A DNA stretch of 64,000 bases from Moraxella sp035181385 (GCF_035181385.1 NZ_JAXCJK010000006.1:1-64000); one strand, 5' to 3'. Shown: positions 26,123 to 35,598, counted from the stretch's first letter. A program made the numbers and translations. Notes: generated from the letters alone by a model not told the origin.

Positions 26123-28144
26123 TCAGTTGCGTGGCTGCACCACTCCCATTCGCTGGCTGATTGGCATCGCATTACCCAAAATCAAACCATAAATGGTCGC
26201 ATTCTCCATCACATGCTTGACATAATCACGAGTCTCAAAATACGGAATGGCCTCAACATACTGGTCAGCACTAATGACATCATGTGTTGGCAACCATTTG
26301 CGAGCCGCCCCGAGTCCTGCATTATAGCCTGCGGTAGCCACAGCAATTTGACCACCTGATTGATTTGCTAAGTTGTTTAAATACCAAGTGCCATAACGGA
26401 TATTGGTCTTAGGGTCGTTCATATTACCAGCACGCTCTGCCATACTTCTTGCAATCTGCTTGGCTGTATTTGGCATGATTTGCATCAAACCACCTGCCCC
26501 CACACCCGAGCGTGCACTCGGCTGAAAACGACTTTCTTGACGCATGATGCCATATGCCCACGCAGGGTCAATGCCCACAGCCTGAGCATATGTCAATACG
26601 CTGTTATGGTATGGCAGTGGGTGCGACAATGAGGCCATGCGTAAATTGGGCATATTATCAATGGCATAAATACTGCGATGATACATGCCTAAGTCGTGTG
26701 CATATTTGGCAGCAGCAACCACCAAAGCATCATCATTGGCATCACGGGCTTTTTTTACCGCCCAATTCCACTCACGGCTGGCATACTCTGACTTAACATC
26801 ATTATTCATCATTAAAAATGCACGAGCAAAATATGGATTTTGCATGACTTGTTGAATATCTTGATTGCTGATGTTCGGCAAGGCAGTAGCACCAATTTCA
26901 GACAAGGTCAATCTTTGCCCAAGGTGGTCTTTGGCAAGCAGTCCATAATAATCCACACCTTCAGCAAGTACTTGATAAATACGATACGCTTCACTTTTTT
27001 TGCCTGTTTGTTCATAACTACGAGCCAACCAATATTGCCAAATACGCTCACCTTGATTCACCGCAGTCATTGATGAAATGGCAGAGATGACATCGTGCCA
27101 TTGACCAAAATAAATCGCTGCTTGTGCATAATCTTCAGCTTCTTCAAAGTTAAATGGCTCACCGATGGATTTTCTAAACCAAGATACCGCCTCCATACCA
27201 AAGCCATCATCGGTATTCATATTCATGCGTTTGACAGCAATGCTGCGATACGCATAGCGACGCGTCATGTCAGACAACAGTTTTTGTGAGCGGTTATTAT
27301 CTTGGTTGATGTCAAATTCAAGCTGTATCATGGCTTCATGATACGAACGATGTGCCAGCTGACTGATGGCATAGACATACAGATATTGATTAAGATCGCT
27401 ATAATCACTCGTTGCAAATTGAGCAAAAAAGCCATTGGGGTGATCAGCAATGCTACGCAAAGTATCATAAGAGATGGGTAAACCCAAATGATTGGATAGG
27501 TTTAAAATATCCCCCATCTTATCTAGCGGTGCTTGACGGCTTGACAACTGGCGACGGTCAATACGCATCATACGAATCAGCCGTTCATGCTGATCGGTGC
27601 GTGTAATGCGTGGGTTTACTGCCATTTCTGTGGCGAGTTTATCACATAAAGATTGCTTGATTTGGGTATTTAGCCAAACATTGTGCTTTTGTTCTATGGT
27701 GCGGTAAGATTCACCGCTTTGATTAAAACCCAGTGCGATGGCACATGCCTCAGACTCATCAGCATTTTCTATTGAATGTGCCACTGCACGCACGGCAGCA
27801 TAATCACTTTGACGAGCTTTGATTTCAGCGTAGTCGGCGGCCAGTTTTTCACTCATTACTTGGCTTGGATATTTAGAAACAAAATCATTGACCACCTGTG
27901 GGTCTTGCGACGACAGATTGTAATTGAGTCGCCAATATTCAGGATAAGCAGCAAATAGCGTGCCTTGCATATTCTGTTCGTACTGATACATGGTAGCTGG
28001 GTTGGATTTTTGGCGTTCAGCATTCATCCATTGATGAATACTGTCGTCATCATTAATGTCGCTTTGTGCACAAGCCATTTGCGACAGCACCGCAGCACAC
28101 AATACAGGCAAGCCGAAATATCGAGAATATTTTACAAACTTCAT
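26123..28144 (-). CDS. slt: Soluble lytic murein transglycosylase (Slt70-like)
   Basis: 673 residues from ATG 28144, which has AAGGG at the right distance and opens a signal peptide (MKFVKYSRYFGLPVLCAAVL...MACAQ); the frame runs 25 codons further up. Alpha-helical superhelix (U and L domains) fills the N-terminal ~450 residues. The C-terminal lysozyme-like domain has the catalytic Glu in GIMRQESRF (about 515), then GAGGLMQIMPNTAKQIA and ATAGYNAGLGAARKW. It cleaves peptidoglycan glycan strands to 1,6-anhydro products in the periplasm. MACA before Gln could be read as a lipobox-like end, but the residues fit poorly. Confidence 0.93.
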   Translation of the reverse strand: MKFVKYSRYFGLPVLCAAVLSQMACAQSDINDDDSIHQWMNAERQKSNPATMYQYEQNMQGTLFAAYPEYWRLNYNLSSQDPQVVNDFVSKYPSQVMSEKLAADYAEIKARQSDYAAVRAVAHSIENADESEACAIALGFNQSGESYRTIEQKHNVWLNTQIKQSLCDKLATEMAVNPRITRTDQHERLIRMMRIDRRQLSSRQAPLDKMGDILNLSNHLGLPISYDTLRSIADHPNGFFAQFATSDYSDLNQYLYVYAISQLAHRSYHEAMIQLEFDINQDNNRSQKLLSDMTRRYAYRSIAVKRMNMNTDDGFGMEAVSWFRKSIGEPFNFEEAEDYAQAAIYFGQWHDVISAISSMTAVNQGERIWQYWLARSYEQTGKKSEAYRIYQVLAEGVDYYGLLAKDHLGQRLTLSEIGATALPNISNQDIQQVMQNPYFARAFLMMNNDVKSEYASREWNWAVKKARDANDDALVVAAAKYAHDLGMYHRSIYAIDNMPNLRMASLSHPLPYHNSVLTYAQAVGIDPAWAYGIMRQESRFQPSARSGVGAGGLMQIMPNTAKQIARSMAERAGNMNDPKTNIRYGTWYLNNLANQSGGQIAVATAGYNAGLGAARKWLPTHDVISADQYVEAIPYFETRDYVKHVMENATIYGLILGNAMPISQRMGVVQPRN

Positions 28145-28450
28145 AAGACCCTTCTTGCTAACTTTTAGCAATGTATTTAACAATATATTTGAAATACTTG
28201 AACAAAAAAAATGTAACATAGGATAACAAATTCATCTAACACTCATATATTCCCCTGTATAAAAGTTGTAACTTGAAAAATTCATTAACGCTGATGACAA
28301 CAACACGCTCATGATGATAATAAATTAAATGACCAACAAAGGCTGATCAGACCACCTTAATCAACTGAAAGTTTTCAATCATCATTCAAACCATGCTATA
28401 ATGCAAAAATTTAACACATTCATTTTATCGGCAATCCCTTGGAGAAAACC
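28145..28450. other. Divergent intergenic region, slt / miaB
   Basis: About 300 bp, AT-rich, no gene. On the miaB side is a clear extended -10 box (28394-28402). On the slt side TGTTACATT on the minus strand near 28212-28220 could be a weak -10. Confidence 0.5.
28394..28402 (+). promoter_or_regulatory. Extended -10 promoter of miaB
   Basis: TGCTATAAT, identical to the argG, ahcY and tRNA-Glu boxes, 49 bases upstream of miaB. Confidence 0.65.
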
Positions 28451-29923
28451 ATGACCGTTGCTACCTTTGATCCAAAAGCACACAAAAAAATTACCACAAT
28501 CCAAAACCAATCCCCCAACAACCCATCAATGCTGACAAACACCAATAATTCTGCATCTGCAAATAAGCAAAAAAAAGTTTACATCACAACCCAAGGCTGT
28601 CAAATGAATGAATATGACTCCAAAAAAATGGGTGATGTGCTGGGTGATTCGCATGGCATGGTAATAACGACAGACATTAACGAAGCAGATGTACTTATCA
28701 TGAACACCTGCTCGATTCGTGAAAAAGCCCAAGAAAAAGTGTTTTCGGAGCTGGGTCGCTGGCGTAAATTAAAACTCAAAAACCCAAATTTAATCATCGG
28801 TGTGGGTGGCTGCGTGGCTTCCCAAGAAGGCAATAATATCCAAAAACGCGCACCATTTGTGGATATGATATTTGGACCCCAAACTCTGCACCGCCTACCC
28901 GAACTGTACAATAAATCCATTAAGCAAGCAGAAGAGTTGCCACGCAATCGCATTGGTGTGGTTGATGTCTCTTTTCCAAGCATTGAAAAGTTTGACTTTT
29001 TGCCAGAGCCACGAGTGGAAGGCTACAAAGCCTTTGTTTCCATCATGGAAGGCTGTTCAAAATACTGCTCATTTTGTGTTGTGCCGTACACCAGAGGAGA
29101 AGAGCTGTCTCGCCCACTTGATGATGTGCTTGCTGAGATTGACAGTCTTGCTGAGCAAGGTGTCAGGGAAATTAATCTTTTGGGGCAAAATGTGAACGGC
29201 TATCGTGGCCAGAAAGATGATGGCACGATTTGCCGATTTAGCGAGCTACTACACTATGTGTCGCATATTGATGGCGTTGAACGCATTCGCTACACAACCA
29301 GCCACCCACTTGAATTTACCGATGACATCATAGATGCCTATAAAAGCCTGCCAAAGCTGGTTTCACATCTGCATCTGCCTGTACAAAGTGGCTCAAACAA
29401 TATCCTAAAAGCAATGAAACGCAATCACACCATTGATGTTTATATCAATCAAATCAATAAATTAAAAAATATTCGCCCCGATTTGCATCTGTCTAGTGAT
29501 TTTATCATTGGTTTTCCTGGTGAGACGGACGAAGACTTTAATGAAACTTTGCAACTTGCCAAAGAGTTAGATTTTGACCATTCGTACAGCTTTATTTATT
29601 CAAAACGACCAGGTACTCCAGCCTCTGACCTGCCTGACGATGTCAGTCTTGATACCAAAAAAGCACGCTTGGCTGAATTTCAAGAAGTCATAAAAACCTC
29701 CACCTTTGCCAAGACTCGTGCGATGGTTGGTCAAACAGTACGGGTACTGGTAGAAGAACACGCCAACCGCCGAGAGGGCTATCTGCACGGCACGGCAGAC
29801 AATACTCGTTCGGTCATTTTTAAAGGTGGTGATGAGTTATTGGGTAAATTTGTTAGCGTTCATGTCAATCAAGCCATCAGTATGCACTTGGTTGAAGGGG
29901 AACTGGTTGAAATTTTAGATTGA
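28451..29923 (+). CDS. miaB: tRNA-2-methylthio-N6-isopentenyladenosine synthase
   Basis: 490 residues from ATG 28451, with GGAG 6 bases ahead; an in-frame TTG slightly upstream overlaps that site and is rejected. MiaB is a radical-SAM enzyme that adds the methylthio group to i6A37 of tRNAs. The order is an UPF0004 domain with three cluster Cys (TTQGCQMNEYDS, NTCSIREKA, GGCVASQEG), radical-SAM CxxxCxxC in GCSKYCSFCVVPYTRGEE (about 200), and a TRAM domain at the end. The N-terminus has about 40 extra, Asn/Ser/Lys-rich residues before KKVYITTQGC compared with E. coli MiaB. Confidence 0.96.
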   Translation: MTVATFDPKAHKKITTIQNQSPNNPSMLTNTNNSASANKQKKVYITTQGCQMNEYDSKKMGDVLGDSHGMVITTDINEADVLIMNTCSIREKAQEKVFSELGRWRKLKLKNPNLIIGVGGCVASQEGNNIQKRAPFVDMIFGPQTLHRLPELYNKSIKQAEELPRNRIGVVDVSFPSIEKFDFLPEPRVEGYKAFVSIMEGCSKYCSFCVVPYTRGEELSRPLDDVLAEIDSLAEQGVREINLLGQNVNGYRGQKDDGTICRFSELLHYVSHIDGVERIRYTTSHPLEFTDDIIDAYKSLPKLVSHLHLPVQSGSNNILKAMKRNHTIDVYINQINKLKNIRPDLHLSSDFIIGFPGETDEDFNETLQLAKELDFDHSYSFIYSKRPGTPASDLPDDVSLDTKKARLAEFQEVIKTSTFAKTRAMVGQTVRVLVEEHANRREGYLHGTADNTRSVIFKGGDELLGKFVSVHVNQAISMHLVEGELVEILD

Positions 29924-30090
29924 TATTGATGATGGATTTGATGATAATACACTGGCACTGGCACTGGCATGAAAGCTGATTTTTAGCAATTCACCAAATC
30001 ATTAATTTGCCAACAAGAATCTAAAACGCTGACACATTAGCCTGTAATGCTTTTTCTACAAAATACCTACATTTGAGCAAAATTTGCATC

Positions 30091-30118
30091 TTGTTCATTT
30101 TTTAAGCTGTGCTACAAT
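30091..30118 (+). promoter_or_regulatory. Promoter of the DUF2789 gene
   Basis: TTGTTC (30091-30096), a 16-base spacer ending TGC, then TACAAT (30113-30118). It would give a leader of about 140 bases carrying the inverted repeat. Confidence 0.6.
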
Positions 30119-30169
30119 CATGATATCAGCATCAGCACTTGTCAGTTACGCTGATTTACTTTTTTATCC

Positions 30170-30213
30170 TTATGTTTTATTCTTTGAAACAAACATCAAA
30201 GAATAAAACATAA
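30170..30213. repeat. Perfect 18-bp AT-rich inverted repeat in a leader
   Basis: TTATGTTTTATTCTTTGA pairs perfectly with TCAAAGAATAAAACATAA across an 8-base loop (AACAAACA), 50 bases upstream of the DUF2789 start. It lacks GC pairs and a U tract, so it is not a standard terminator; an operator or an RNA structure in the leader is possible. Confidence 0.75.
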
Positions 30214-30263
30214 AAGTGCTAAACCACCATCAAATCAACCACAATCAATTTAAGGATAGTATC

Positions 30264-30512
30264 ATGCTAGGCGATATTGACTACGACATCAATCAACTTT
30301 TTGCTCAATTGGGTCTTGAAAGCACGGATGAGGCAGTTGAAACATTCATCAAAGCACATCAACTTCCCCAAGAAACTAAGCTGACAGATGCACCATTTTG
30401 GAACGAACAACAACGCAACTTTTTAAAAGAAGAATATAAACTAGACGCTGTATGGTCATTAACCATTGATGAATTAAATACTCGCCTGCACGAAGAGGCT
30501 ATGTCAGAGTAA
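30264..30512 (+). CDS. DUF2789 family small protein
   Basis: 82 residues from ATG 30264, set by AAGGAT 6 bases ahead; the longer frame starts with an unlikely GTG. The pattern INQLFAQLGLESTDEAVETF near the start, then LTDAPFWNEQQRNFLKEEY and a final helix VWSLTIDELNTRLHEE, is what I recall of the DUF2789 family of Acinetobacter and Pseudomonas. It is small, acidic and cytoplasmic, with no known function. It has its own promoter and stands 237 bp from the next gene. Confidence 0.7.
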   Translation: MLGDIDYDINQLFAQLGLESTDEAVETFIKAHQLPQETKLTDAPFWNEQQRNFLKEEYKLDAVWSLTIDELNTRLHEEAMSE

Positions 30513-30749
30513 AGGTTGGTTTTTATTTTTATCAATCCTTGTTTTTGCAGGGATTTATATTAATTTTTATTAAAAATACCACTTTTTAAAAATGCCAAGG
30601 CGGACAACATCATCAAAGTTGTCTGCTATCAACATCAACATTTATTGTAGAAAGCAAAATTGAATACGGCAAAAGCCAAAACACATTGGTCAATGCCAAA
30701 AAAAAATTCATCAAAAACTGTCAATCGATGAGATTAAATAAGGAAAGTC

Positions 30750-32096
30750 ATGGATATAGTCAGCAATACACATCATACCCAACACCTCATCATTGGTTTT
30801 GGTAAAGCAGGCAAGACTCTTGCTTACACGCTTGGCAAGTTGGGAAAATCGGTGATTCTGGTGGAACAATCATCTCAAATGTATGGTGGCACCTGCATTA
30901 ACATCGGTTGCATTCCTTCAAAAAAATTAAGCTTTTTATCAGATAAACCAAACAAAGTTTCTCTGAAGACCGCCGTTGATAAAAAAGATGAGCTAATCGG
31001 CCAACTAAACCGTGCCAATTTTGATAAATTGGATAATTTAGATGGCGTACAGGTCATCACAGGTCAAGCAAGTTTTTTGGATAAATACACAATAGCAGTT
31101 GCAACAAAAAACGAGACCCTTATTTTGACTGCTGATAATATTTATATCAATACAGGTGCACATCACTGGCAGCCACCAATTGTAGGATTGTCTGAAAGTC
31201 AATTTGTTCACGATAGCACAAGTTTGATGGCATTAAAAAACCACCCTGATGAACTGATCATCATTGGTGGTGGCTATATCGGCTTGGAATTTGCTTTTAC
31301 TTTTGCAGGATTTGGCAGTCGTGTTACAATTTTAGAATCTAACAATGCTTTTTTGCCTAAAGAAGATGAGGACATTCGTCGTAGCCTACTTGACATCATG
31401 CACAGCAAACACATTGAGGTCAAAACTGGCATTCAGATAGAAAGCGTCAGCGATGATGATAACCAAGCAATCATCACAACCAGTCAAGGCGTATTGACCG
31501 CCAATGCAGTACTGGTTGCCACAGGTCGCCGAGCAAACACGCATGGATTGGGCTTGGATAATGCAGGCATAAACCTGACCGATAAAGGATTTATTGCTGT
31601 CAACGAACACTTACAAACCAGCCAACCTCACATCTACGCAATGGGCGATGTTGCAGGCTCTCCACAGTTTACTTATATCTCGCTTGATGACTATCGTGTG
31701 GTAAAAAGCCATCTGCTGGGTGATGGTTCATACACCACCAAAGGTCGCACTTTTCCTTATGCTGTATTCACCCACCCACCTTTGGCAGCGGTTGGATTGA
31801 CCGAAAAAACCGCCAAAGAGCAAGGTCTGACAATCAAAACTGCCAAGCTGTATGCCAATAGCATTCCTAAAGCCAAAATTAATGAGCAAACGGACGGTAT
31901 TTTAAAAGCCGTAGTTAATGTTGAAAATGATGAAATATTAGGCGTGCAACTTTTGTGTGAAAACAGCCATGAGATGATTAACTTCATGGATTTAGCAATT
32001 CGACAGGGCATGACTGCAAGCGACATTGCCAACCATATTTTTACCCACCCCACCATGTCTGAAGCATTAAATGACCTATTTGGGTCAATTGAATGA
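30750..32096 (+). CDS. RclA / HOSCN reductase-like flavoprotein
   Basis: 448 residues, class I pyridine nucleotide-disulfide oxidoreductase. FAD site at residues 14-28 (IIGFGKAGKTLAYTL), redox-active pair in GGTCINIGCIPSK (about 48-60), NAD(P) site GGGYIGLEFAFTFAGFGS (about 172), and the dimer-interface end HIFTHPTMSEALNDLF. The GGTCINIGCIPSK wording and the C-terminal block match RclA (E. coli reactive chlorine resistance, a hypothiocyanite or Cu(II) reductase) and streptococcal Har more than mercuric reductase or lipoamide dehydrogenase; substrate remains inference. A periplasmic rhodanese gene starts 40 bp downstream. GGAAAG precedes the ATG. Confidence 0.82.
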   Translation: MDIVSNTHHTQHLIIGFGKAGKTLAYTLGKLGKSVILVEQSSQMYGGTCINIGCIPSKKLSFLSDKPNKVSLKTAVDKKDELIGQLNRANFDKLDNLDGVQVITGQASFLDKYTIAVATKNETLILTADNIYINTGAHHWQPPIVGLSESQFVHDSTSLMALKNHPDELIIIGGGYIGLEFAFTFAGFGSRVTILESNNAFLPKEDEDIRRSLLDIMHSKHIEVKTGIQIESVSDDDNQAIITTSQGVLTANAVLVATGRRANTHGLGLDNAGINLTDKGFIAVNEHLQTSQPHIYAMGDVAGSPQFTYISLDDYRVVKSHLLGDGSYTTKGRTFPYAVFTHPPLAAVGLTEKTAKEQGLTIKTAKLYANSIPKAKINEQTDGILKAVVNVENDEILGVQLLCENSHEMINFMDLAIRQGMTASDIANHIFTHPTMSEALNDLFGSIE

Positions 32097-32136
32097 TGAC
32101 CTGATATTTATAGATGATTTTTACAGAGAGACCAAT

Positions 32137-32514
32137 ATGAAAAAGCCCCTTATTTTACTCATGCTATCAAGCCTTGCTCTAACAGTAAGCACCACCACGC
32201 AGGCAGCAGAACAAACAACCCAAGACACCAAAACACACCAATCGCACGCCAAAAGAGCATCAGGTGTGTGGATTGATGTACGCACCCCAGAAGAATACCA
32301 ACAAGGTCATTTATCTAACACTTATAATGTCGTACCCCAAGACATCGCCATGAAAATTGCCAGCATTGAACCTAATAAGCACGCACCCATCAATCTGTAC
32401 TGTCGCAGTGGTCGGCGTGCCGAGGTTGCTCGCAAAACCTTGATGGATTTAGGCTACACCAATGTAACTAACCATGGTGGCTACCAAGAGCTTTATAGCA
32501 AAGGTTTGCGTTAA
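32137..32514 (+). CDS. Periplasmic rhodanese-like protein (PspE type)
   Basis: 125 residues from ATG 32137 (GAGAG ahead), which opens a signal peptide, MKKPLILLMLSSLALTVSTT...QAAEQ. A single rhodanese domain follows: WIDVRTPEEYQQGHL, then the active-site loop INLYCRSGRRAEVA with the catalytic Cys (about 93). Such proteins transfer sulfane sulfur, for example thiosulfate plus cyanide to thiocyanate. It sits 40 bp behind the RclA-like gene and ends in a strong terminator, so both form a two-gene unit. Confidence 0.88.
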   Translation: MKKPLILLMLSSLALTVSTTTQAAEQTTQDTKTHQSHAKRASGVWIDVRTPEEYQQGHLSNTYNVVPQDIAMKIASIEPNKHAPINLYCRSGRRAEVARKTLMDLGYTNVTNHGGYQELYSKGLR

Positions 32515-32556
32515 TACCCAGTGCTTATCCAATGCTCATATAGTTGCTCTACCAAC

Positions 32557-32584
32557 AAAAAGCCTGATAAATATCAGGCTTTTT
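32557..32584 (+). terminator. Terminator after the rhodanese gene
   Basis: AAAAAGCCTGAT pairs perfectly with ATCAGGCTTTTT over a 4-base loop. Confidence 0.92.
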
Positions 32585-32619
32585 GTTTGGTTTTTTAGGG
32601 GTTGTAGTAGATAAGCCCT

Positions 32620-32672
32620 AAATCCCACACCATTTTCTCAATATTTTAAGCTGATTAGATGGTGTGGGGTTT
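32620..32672. repeat. Inverted repeat downstream of tatD
   Basis: AAATCCCACACCAT and ATGGTGTGGGGTTT (13 of 14 pair) separated by 25 bases, in the gap where the rhodanese gene and tatD converge. No U tract follows in either direction. Confidence 0.6.
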
Positions 32673-32750
32673 GAAGTTAATCTGGTTCAGTCCCCAATAT
32701 TTCAACAGCTGCAAATGGGTAAAATCAACCGATAAAGACTCAGAAATAAT

Positions 32751-33533
32751 TTAACGATATTGATTCAACAACTCATCAAAATTTTGACTGGTAATTTGTC
32801 CAATTTCTTCGCTTGTTTTACCATAAATCTTAGCAAGAGCATCTGCGACATACGGCACATAAGTTGGTTCATTATCCTTTCCACGCTTTGGCACAGGGGC
32901 AAGATAAGGGCTATCTGTTTCAATTAAAATGCGATCAAGAGGTAATTTGGCAGCGACATCTCGCAACGCTTGGGATTTATTAAAACTTATAATCCCAGAA
33001 AATGAGACATACATACCCAAATCAAGCACACGCTTGGCAAAAGCATAATCTTCTGTAAAGCAATGAATGATGCCATGCTCGCACCTTTCTGCTGTCAGCA
33101 CATCTAGCGTGTCATGATAAGCAGCTCGGGTATGCACAATGATGGGTTTTTTGGTGGTTTTGCTGGCATGAATGTGTGTGGCAAAACTGTGTTTTTGAGC
33201 TTGCTTTTTAGTTGTATCCCAATAATAATCTAGCCCCGTCTCTCCAAAAGCCCAGACTTTATCATGATTAAAAGAAATTAACTGCTCGCTTGTAACACCA
33301 GATAAATCATGGGCATCTTGACAAGGATGTAAGCCCACGCTCATGCCAATGCACAGCTCATCATCTGACCTATCAACCCACGCTTTGATGTCATTAAATT
33401 CATCAAAATGGCACATAATCGCCATCGCACGGCTGACCTTAGCCGATTTCATGGCATTTAAAAGGCACTGCGGATCATGCTCGTGGTTGTCTAATTTTAA
33501 ATAGGTTAAATGGCAGTGGCTGTCTGTAAACAT
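32751..33533 (-). CDS. TatD-family metal-dependent hydrolase
   Basis: 260 residues, the length of YcfH/TatD proteins. The metal site opens with TDSHCHLTYL (residues 3-12), followed by GLHPC, GETGLDYYW, a His in IVHTRAAYHD, HCFTEDYAF and the final IETDSPYLAPVP. Members act as 3'-5' exonucleases on DNA or RNA or as deacylases; the family name does not fix the substrate. It starts 28 bp after the MscS gene on the same strand and is probably read from the same promoter. Confidence 0.92.
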   Translation of the reverse strand: MFTDSHCHLTYLKLDNHEHDPQCLLNAMKSAKVSRAMAIMCHFDEFNDIKAWVDRSDDELCIGMSVGLHPCQDAHDLSGVTSEQLISFNHDKVWAFGETGLDYYWDTTKKQAQKHSFATHIHASKTTKKPIIVHTRAAYHDTLDVLTAERCEHGIIHCFTEDYAFAKRVLDLGMYVSFSGIISFNKSQALRDVAAKLPLDRILIETDSPYLAPVPKRGKDNEPTYVPYVADALAKIYGKTSEEIGQITSQNFDELLNQYR

Positions 33534-33561
33534 GATATCACTAACTCTTTAAATCATTGCA

Positions 33562-35214
33562 TTATAACGCATTTTCATCTATTTTTATAGGTTCATCTTT
33601 TGTTTTGTCTTGCGGTTTGTCTTTTTGTAAATACATCATTTGGCTAGGCAATGCGTGAGTGATGGCATAATTTTTAACCTGATTTAAAATATCCAAAATC
33701 AGCTGGCTTTGTTTATCATAAAACTCAATCACATCTTTGGCATCAACATAACAGCGTATCTGTACCACAAAGCAGTCTTGTCGCAATTCAATAATATGCA
33801 CCTGCGTCCACTCGGTATTAACATACTCATGGCCATCAATGAATGATGGCAGTTCATGAATCATTTTACCAAGCTCATCAACATCAGTATCTCGAGTGAT
33901 GTACAGATGGTGCAAAAAATGAAACATATCTCGTGTGGCATAATTTTCAATCTGCATTGATGAAAAATCACCATTTGGCACAGTTACCACCGTTCTATTT
34001 AATGTCCTAATTCGACTAGAACGAATGCCAATATCTATCACCGTGCCTTCTAAATTGCCAAAGCGACAATAATCGCCCACCCGCACAGGTCGGTCAGCAA
34101 CCACAACAACCGAGCCAATCAGGTTTTCTATGGTCTTTTGGGCACCAAAAGCAAGTGCCAAACCACCCACCCCTAAAGCTGCAATACCTGTCGTCAAATC
34201 AAAACCAAAACTGCCCAAAATAATGATGATTGCCAAAATAAGCATTAATGCTTTGGCAACTTTTCTTATCAGGCTTAAAATCGATACCTGCTCAGGGCTG
34301 TTACGCTTTAAGCTTATCGCTTCGGCACGGTTAAACAAAGCATCAATCAACCGCAGTACAAGCCACGCCGATGCACCCCAAGCAATGATGTCCTTAAACC
34401 GCCCAAAAGAAGAACGCAAAGTTACAGGTACGCCTGCCTTTAGCATGATCTCAGGCAAGAACATCGCCACGATGATGAGTGATAAGGGCATGATGACAGT
34501 TGGTGTTACTCGATAGGCTTTGCCTGTTGTGCTTTGATACAATAGCTTGGTTACCCAATAAAACAACCATACCAACACATAAACACATAGGTATGCTCCC
34601 AACACCAAAATAACAAGTGCGACAACATCACCAACATTTGCTCCAAACGCATGGTATTTGGACAGCTTATCTAGTCTCATTTTTTGAGCCAGCGTAGGTG
34701 CAGACTTGGTAATTTGTGGAAGTACAGACAGCGTCTCTGCAGAAAATTGCCAATACACCGTACCGTCATCACTTTCATGACGCACCATTAAAATGTCAAT
34801 CGGTTCATCATTATCCAAATAAATTTCGCCGACTTTATCAATATTACTTGGCAAATTATCCGATAAATTTCCTACAGTTTCGCCACTGATTTGCAAATCA
34901 GCATCAAGTCGCCCACCAGCATCTAACGCTCGTTTAAAATGCTCAACAACATCAACATCAGTGGCTTTCGTCTTTGATAAATAATGCCCATCAAGATAAT
35001 TTAATGCCAAAACTGCATCGTCATCACGAATGGCATTCATAAAGCCCTGCACCGCACCCCTTGGTGTATCACGCCCAAAAGTATCTTTGGCCTGTGATGT
35101 GCTTTGTGCAGTGGCGGAATTTAACACACTGGCGGCAGGGTTGGCATGGCTCATCTGGTTTGACAAAACTCCCCAAATTACCATCAATAAAAGCATTACT
35201 ACTTTAAGACGCAT
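33562..35214 (-). CDS. MscS-family mechanosensitive channel with long N-terminus
   Basis: 550 residues. A signal peptide (MRLKVVMLLLMVIWGVLSNQMSHA) and a periplasmic region of about 170 residues precede several membrane segments (about 205-235, 245-275, 295-320, 335-365). The pore-lining helix is ALGVGGLALAFGAQKTIENL, followed by the MscS beta domain (RPVRVGDYCRFGNLEGTVIDIG) and a cytoplasmic part. It would open on membrane tension to release solutes. The periplasmic region and the absence of a KefA-like tail make it an intermediate-size relative rather than a YggB. Upstream of tatD in the same unit. Confidence 0.9.
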   Translation of the reverse strand: MRLKVVMLLLMVIWGVLSNQMSHANPAASVLNSATAQSTSQAKDTFGRDTPRGAVQGFMNAIRDDDAVLALNYLDGHYLSKTKATDVDVVEHFKRALDAGGRLDADLQISGETVGNLSDNLPSNIDKVGEIYLDNDEPIDILMVRHESDDGTVYWQFSAETLSVLPQITKSAPTLAQKMRLDKLSKYHAFGANVGDVVALVILVLGAYLCVYVLVWLFYWVTKLLYQSTTGKAYRVTPTVIMPLSLIIVAMFLPEIMLKAGVPVTLRSSFGRFKDIIAWGASAWLVLRLIDALFNRAEAISLKRNSPEQVSILSLIRKVAKALMLILAIIIILGSFGFDLTTGIAALGVGGLALAFGAQKTIENLIGSVVVVADRPVRVGDYCRFGNLEGTVIDIGIRSSRIRTLNRTVVTVPNGDFSSMQIENYATRDMFHFLHHLYITRDTDVDELGKMIHELPSFIDGHEYVNTEWTQVHIIELRQDCFVVQIRCYVDAKDVIEFYDKQSQLILDILNQVKNYAITHALPSQMMYLQKDKPQDKTKDEPIKIDENAL

Positions 35215-35598
35215 TCATTTACACCGTTTTTTTAAACCTAGTATTAAATTAGGGCGTGATGCCACAAACAACAAATTGCCATGCTATCAACTTTTAACAG
35301 CAAACACAAGCCAAAATCTTTAAGCGACCAATGCTATATCAATGACAATAAAAAGTATTTTTGGTATTTTATCATCATGCCAAACACCTTAAAAAAACAC
35401 CCACCAACCAATGAGAGATTTTGATTTCTAAAATACCCAAGATTTGCTATAATGTTAGGTCATGCCAAGAGATGTTGCAGTAAATTTTTCTTAAAAAAAT
35501 TTATGAGGCTTGGCTTTCTTTGTCCGTTTTGTAGCAAAGAAAAAATTAACGACATCTGCCAATCCGTTTTTTATCAATTCTTATAAGGAGTGGACGCA
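35215..35598. other. Divergent intergenic region, mscS / ahcY
   Basis: 384 bp without a gene. An extended -10 box for ahcY lies at 35445-35453, giving a leader of about 140 bases with A/T-rich complementary runs near 35488-35502. I looked for an S-adenosylhomocysteine riboswitch here and did not see its conserved core. Confidence 0.6.
35445..35453 (+). promoter_or_regulatory. Extended -10 promoter of ahcY
   Basis: TGCTATAAT, about 145 bases upstream of ahcY; no matching -35 at the usual distance. Confidence 0.65.

Larger units (their letters stand above)
29924..30263. other. Intergenic region before the DUF2789 gene
   Basis: 340 bp, no gene. It contains a short CACTGG direct repeat just after miaB, a promoter (30091-30118) and an 18-bp AT-rich inverted repeat (30170-30213) in the leader of the next gene. 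Confidence 0.6.

Noticed and set aside
28439..28451. TTG start for miaB at 28439
   Set aside because: It would overlap the ribosome site GGAG; ATG 28451 has that site at the right distance.
30750..32096. Mercuric reductase or lipoamide dehydrogenase for the flavoprotein
   Set aside because: No N-terminal metal-binding domain or C-terminal Cys pair of MerA, and no pyruvate/oxoglutarate dehydrogenase genes nearby; GGTCINIGCIPSK and the C-terminal block fit RclA/Har better.
35454..35598. S-adenosylhomocysteine riboswitch ahead of ahcY
   Set aside because: The leader lacks the conserved SAH riboswitch core and its pseudoknot pairs; it is AT-rich with only weak complementarity.
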